NCBI RefSeq assembly: GCF_029227915.1
Contig: NC_079886.1
Coordinates: 25,150,501 to 25,214,500, forward strand
Direction: 5' to 3'
DNA length: 64,000 bases
DNA from: Hydractinia symbiolongicarpus
Taxonomy: Eukaryota > Cnidaria > Hydrozoa > Anthoathecata > Hydractiniidae
The translations under genes were made by a program, and so were the position numbers. This document shows positions 62,115 to 64,000 of this stretch, one piece after another; the first letter of the stretch is position 1; each line of letters begins with the position of its first letter. The notes below the pieces were generated by a model. That model had not been told where the DNA came from. It ran no database searches and saw only the letters and a list, made by a program, of their open reading frames with translations.

Positions 62115-62900
62115 CATATTCGTACCAACACGTATTTAGCTACATTTTTCCAGTATTACTGGGTTGCATTGCTTTCAAAAGTAAAACGATTGACCCTGTG
62201 ATTTAATTGAACTTTTTTTTGTCTTGAACCTTATTAATGTGATAAATGGGACAATTGGACTCCAAGAATTAACATTCCTCTCACTTCGGCAGGAATGCTG
62301 AGACTCCGTAGTTACACTAGACGCTCTGTTAGCTCCATATTTAAATATTCAGTACGACATGTCATTTTTTATAGTAGGACCAATCCAAGCCGTTAGAGTG
62401 CTCTGCGAACAGTGAGAAATTTTTTAAAACTACATTTCATTGACTTTCTAACGGTATCAGTCAGTTGGAGTTACAACGGTTGCGGCACATATTCGTACCA
62501 ACATGTATTTAGCAATATTTTCCCGGTATTACTAGTTTGCATTGCTTTTAAAAGTGAAATGATTGGCCGTGGGACCTAATGGAACTGATTTTGAACTTGA
62601 ACTTTATAAATGTGATAAATGAGACAACTGGACTCCATGAATTAACATTCCTCTCACTTTGGCAGGAATGCTGAGACTCCGCAATTACACTAGACGCTCT
62701 GTTAGCTCTTTATTTAAATGTTTAATTCGATAAGTCCTTATTTACAGTGGGCCCAATCCAAGTCGTTAGAGCGCACTGAGAAAAGAGAGAAATTTTTTAA
62801 AGCTACATTTCATTGACTTTCGAATGCTATCAGTCCGTTTGAGTTACAACAGTTGCGTCACATATTCGTACCAACATGTATTTAGCTACATCTTTCCAGT
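62115..62900 (+). repeat. Partial third copy of the 1473-bp B HOR
   Basis: GTCTTGAACCTTATTAATG at 62221 and CAGTCAGTTGGAG at 62458 follow the second copy by 1864 bp, five monomers rather than four. About two monomers match the unit. The last 1.1 kb of the window returns to ordinary B monomers. Confidence 0.75.
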
Positions 62901-64000
62901 ATTACTGGGTTGCAATGCTTTTAAGACTGAAACGATTGACCCTGTGATTTAATTGAACTTTTTTTTGACTTGAAACTTATTAATGTGATAAATGGGACAA
63001 TTGGACTCCAAGAATTAACATTCCTCTCACTTCGGCAGGAATGCTGAGACTCCGTAGTTACACTAGACGCTCTGTTAGCTCCTTATTTAAATATTCAGTA
63101 TGACATGTCATTTGTTATAGTGGGACCAATCCAAGCCGTTAGAGCGCACTGCGAACAGAGAGAAATTTTTTAAAACTACATTTCATTGACTTTCTAACGG
63201 TATCAGTCAGTTTGAGTTACAACGGTTGCGTCACATATTCGTACCAATATGTATTTAGCGATATTTTCCCGGTATTACTAGGTTGCATTGCTTTTAAAAG
63301 TGAAATGATTGACCGTGGGACCTAATGGAACTGATTTTGAACTTGAACTTTATAAATGTGATAAATGAGACAACTGGACTCCATGAATTACCATTCCTCT
63401 CACTTTGGCAGGAATGCTGAGACTCCGCAGTTACACTAGACGCTCTGTTAGCTCTTTATTTAAATATTTAGTTCGATAAGTCATTTTTTACAGTGGGTCC
63501 AATCCAAGCTGTTAGAGCGCACTGAGAAAAGAGAGAAACTTTTTAAAACTACATTTTATTGACTTTCGAACGGTATCAGTCCGTTTCAGTTACAACAGTT
63601 GCGTCACATATTCGTACCAACAAGTATTTAGCGACATTTTACCGGTATTACTAGGTTGCATTGCTTTTAAAAGTGCAACGATTGACCGTGGGACCTAGTT
63701 GAACTAATTTTGAACTTGAACCTGATAAATGTGATAAATGAGACAGTTTTATTCCAAGAATTAACATTCCTCTCACTTTGGCAGGAATGCTGAGACTCCG
63801 TAGTTACACTAGACGCTCTGTTAGCTCTTTATTTAAATGTTTAATTCGATAAGTCCTTATTTACAGTGGGACCAATCCAAGTCGTTAGAGCGCACTGAGA
63901 AAAGAGAGAAATTTTTTAAAGCTACATTTCATTGACTTTCGAATGCTATCAATCTTTTTGAGGTACAACAGTTGCGTCACATATGCGTACCAACAAGTAT

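Larger units (their letters stand above)
31201..64000 (+). repeat. Family B satellite array, right flank (period 372 bp)
   Basis: A head-to-tail array of roughly 88 monomers, leaving the window at its right end. The anchor TGCGTCAC lies at 31471, 31843, 32216 and 32588, and its variant TGAGTCAC at 32960: spacings of 372-373. The monomer carries, in order, ATCAGTCCGTTTGAG, TTGCGTCACATATTCGTACC, ACATGTATTTAGCGA, GCTTTTAAAAGTGAAACGA, TTGACCGTGGGACC, AACCTTATAAATGTGATAAA, CTCCAAGAATTAACATTC, TTACACTAGACGCTCTG, TTATTTAAATATTTAG, CCAATCCAAGCCGTTAG and GAGAGAAATTTTTTAAAAC. Orientation matches the left flank. No gene, RNA or mobile element is visible; variation is point change, small deletion and larger duplicated blocks described separately. 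Confidence 0.95.

Overview
This window is tandemly repeated satellite DNA from end to end. I find no protein-coding gene, rRNA, complete tRNA, CRISPR array or recognisable transposon. The layout (long head-to-tail arrays, monomers of about 366-372 bp, multi-monomer higher-order repeats, two unrelated families abutting) is that of eukaryotic constitutive heterochromatin, probably centromeric, pericentromeric or subtelomeric. The species cannot be named from the sequence. CpG dinucleotides stay at fixed positions in most monomers of otherwise AT-rich DNA, which favours a genome with little CpG methylation (many invertebrates, for example), but this is only a lean.

Layout: (1) 1-865 is the end of an array of family B, period 372 bp. 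(2) 866-31200 is a 30-kb island of family A, basic period about 366 bp, all in one orientation, roughly 85-90 monomers. (3) 31201-64000 is family B again, same orientation as the left flank, roughly 88 monomers, running out of the window. Across the island the B register is broken: about 113 bp of the B monomer is missing between the two flanks, so A was not added by a clean insertion.

Family A has at least four length classes (about 366, 310, 263 and 392 bp), produced by specific internal deletions or unequal exchange. Strings of these classes form higher-order repeats (HORs): a 1096-bp 3-mer (3.1-11.2 kb), a 1303-bp 4-mer and a 939-bp 3-mer (263+366+310; 16.4-22 kb), a 1440-bp 4-mer (366+372+310+392; 22.2-25.1 kb) and a 2790-bp 8-mer that contains the 1440-bp arrangement (24.1-29.7 kb). 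The HOR copies between 22 and 30 kb are nearly identical, so homogenisation there is recent; the last 1.4 kb before the right B junction is scrambled. Family B is mostly a 372-bp monomer array with larger duplications (2221/2966 bp at 49.2-54.4 kb; 1473 bp at 58.4-61.4 kb) and truncation junctions shared by copies 9-21 kb apart.

There are no genes to act together. The most interesting possible function is that A monomers carry a tRNA T-arm/B-box-like element, perfect in one monomer (12280-12296), which raises the possibility of a tRNA-related origin or RNA polymerase III transcription. Short open frames, mainly on the minus strand of A, are judged to be by-products of repeated sequence with few stops. 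All periods were derived by reading anchor positions; identity values were not computed.
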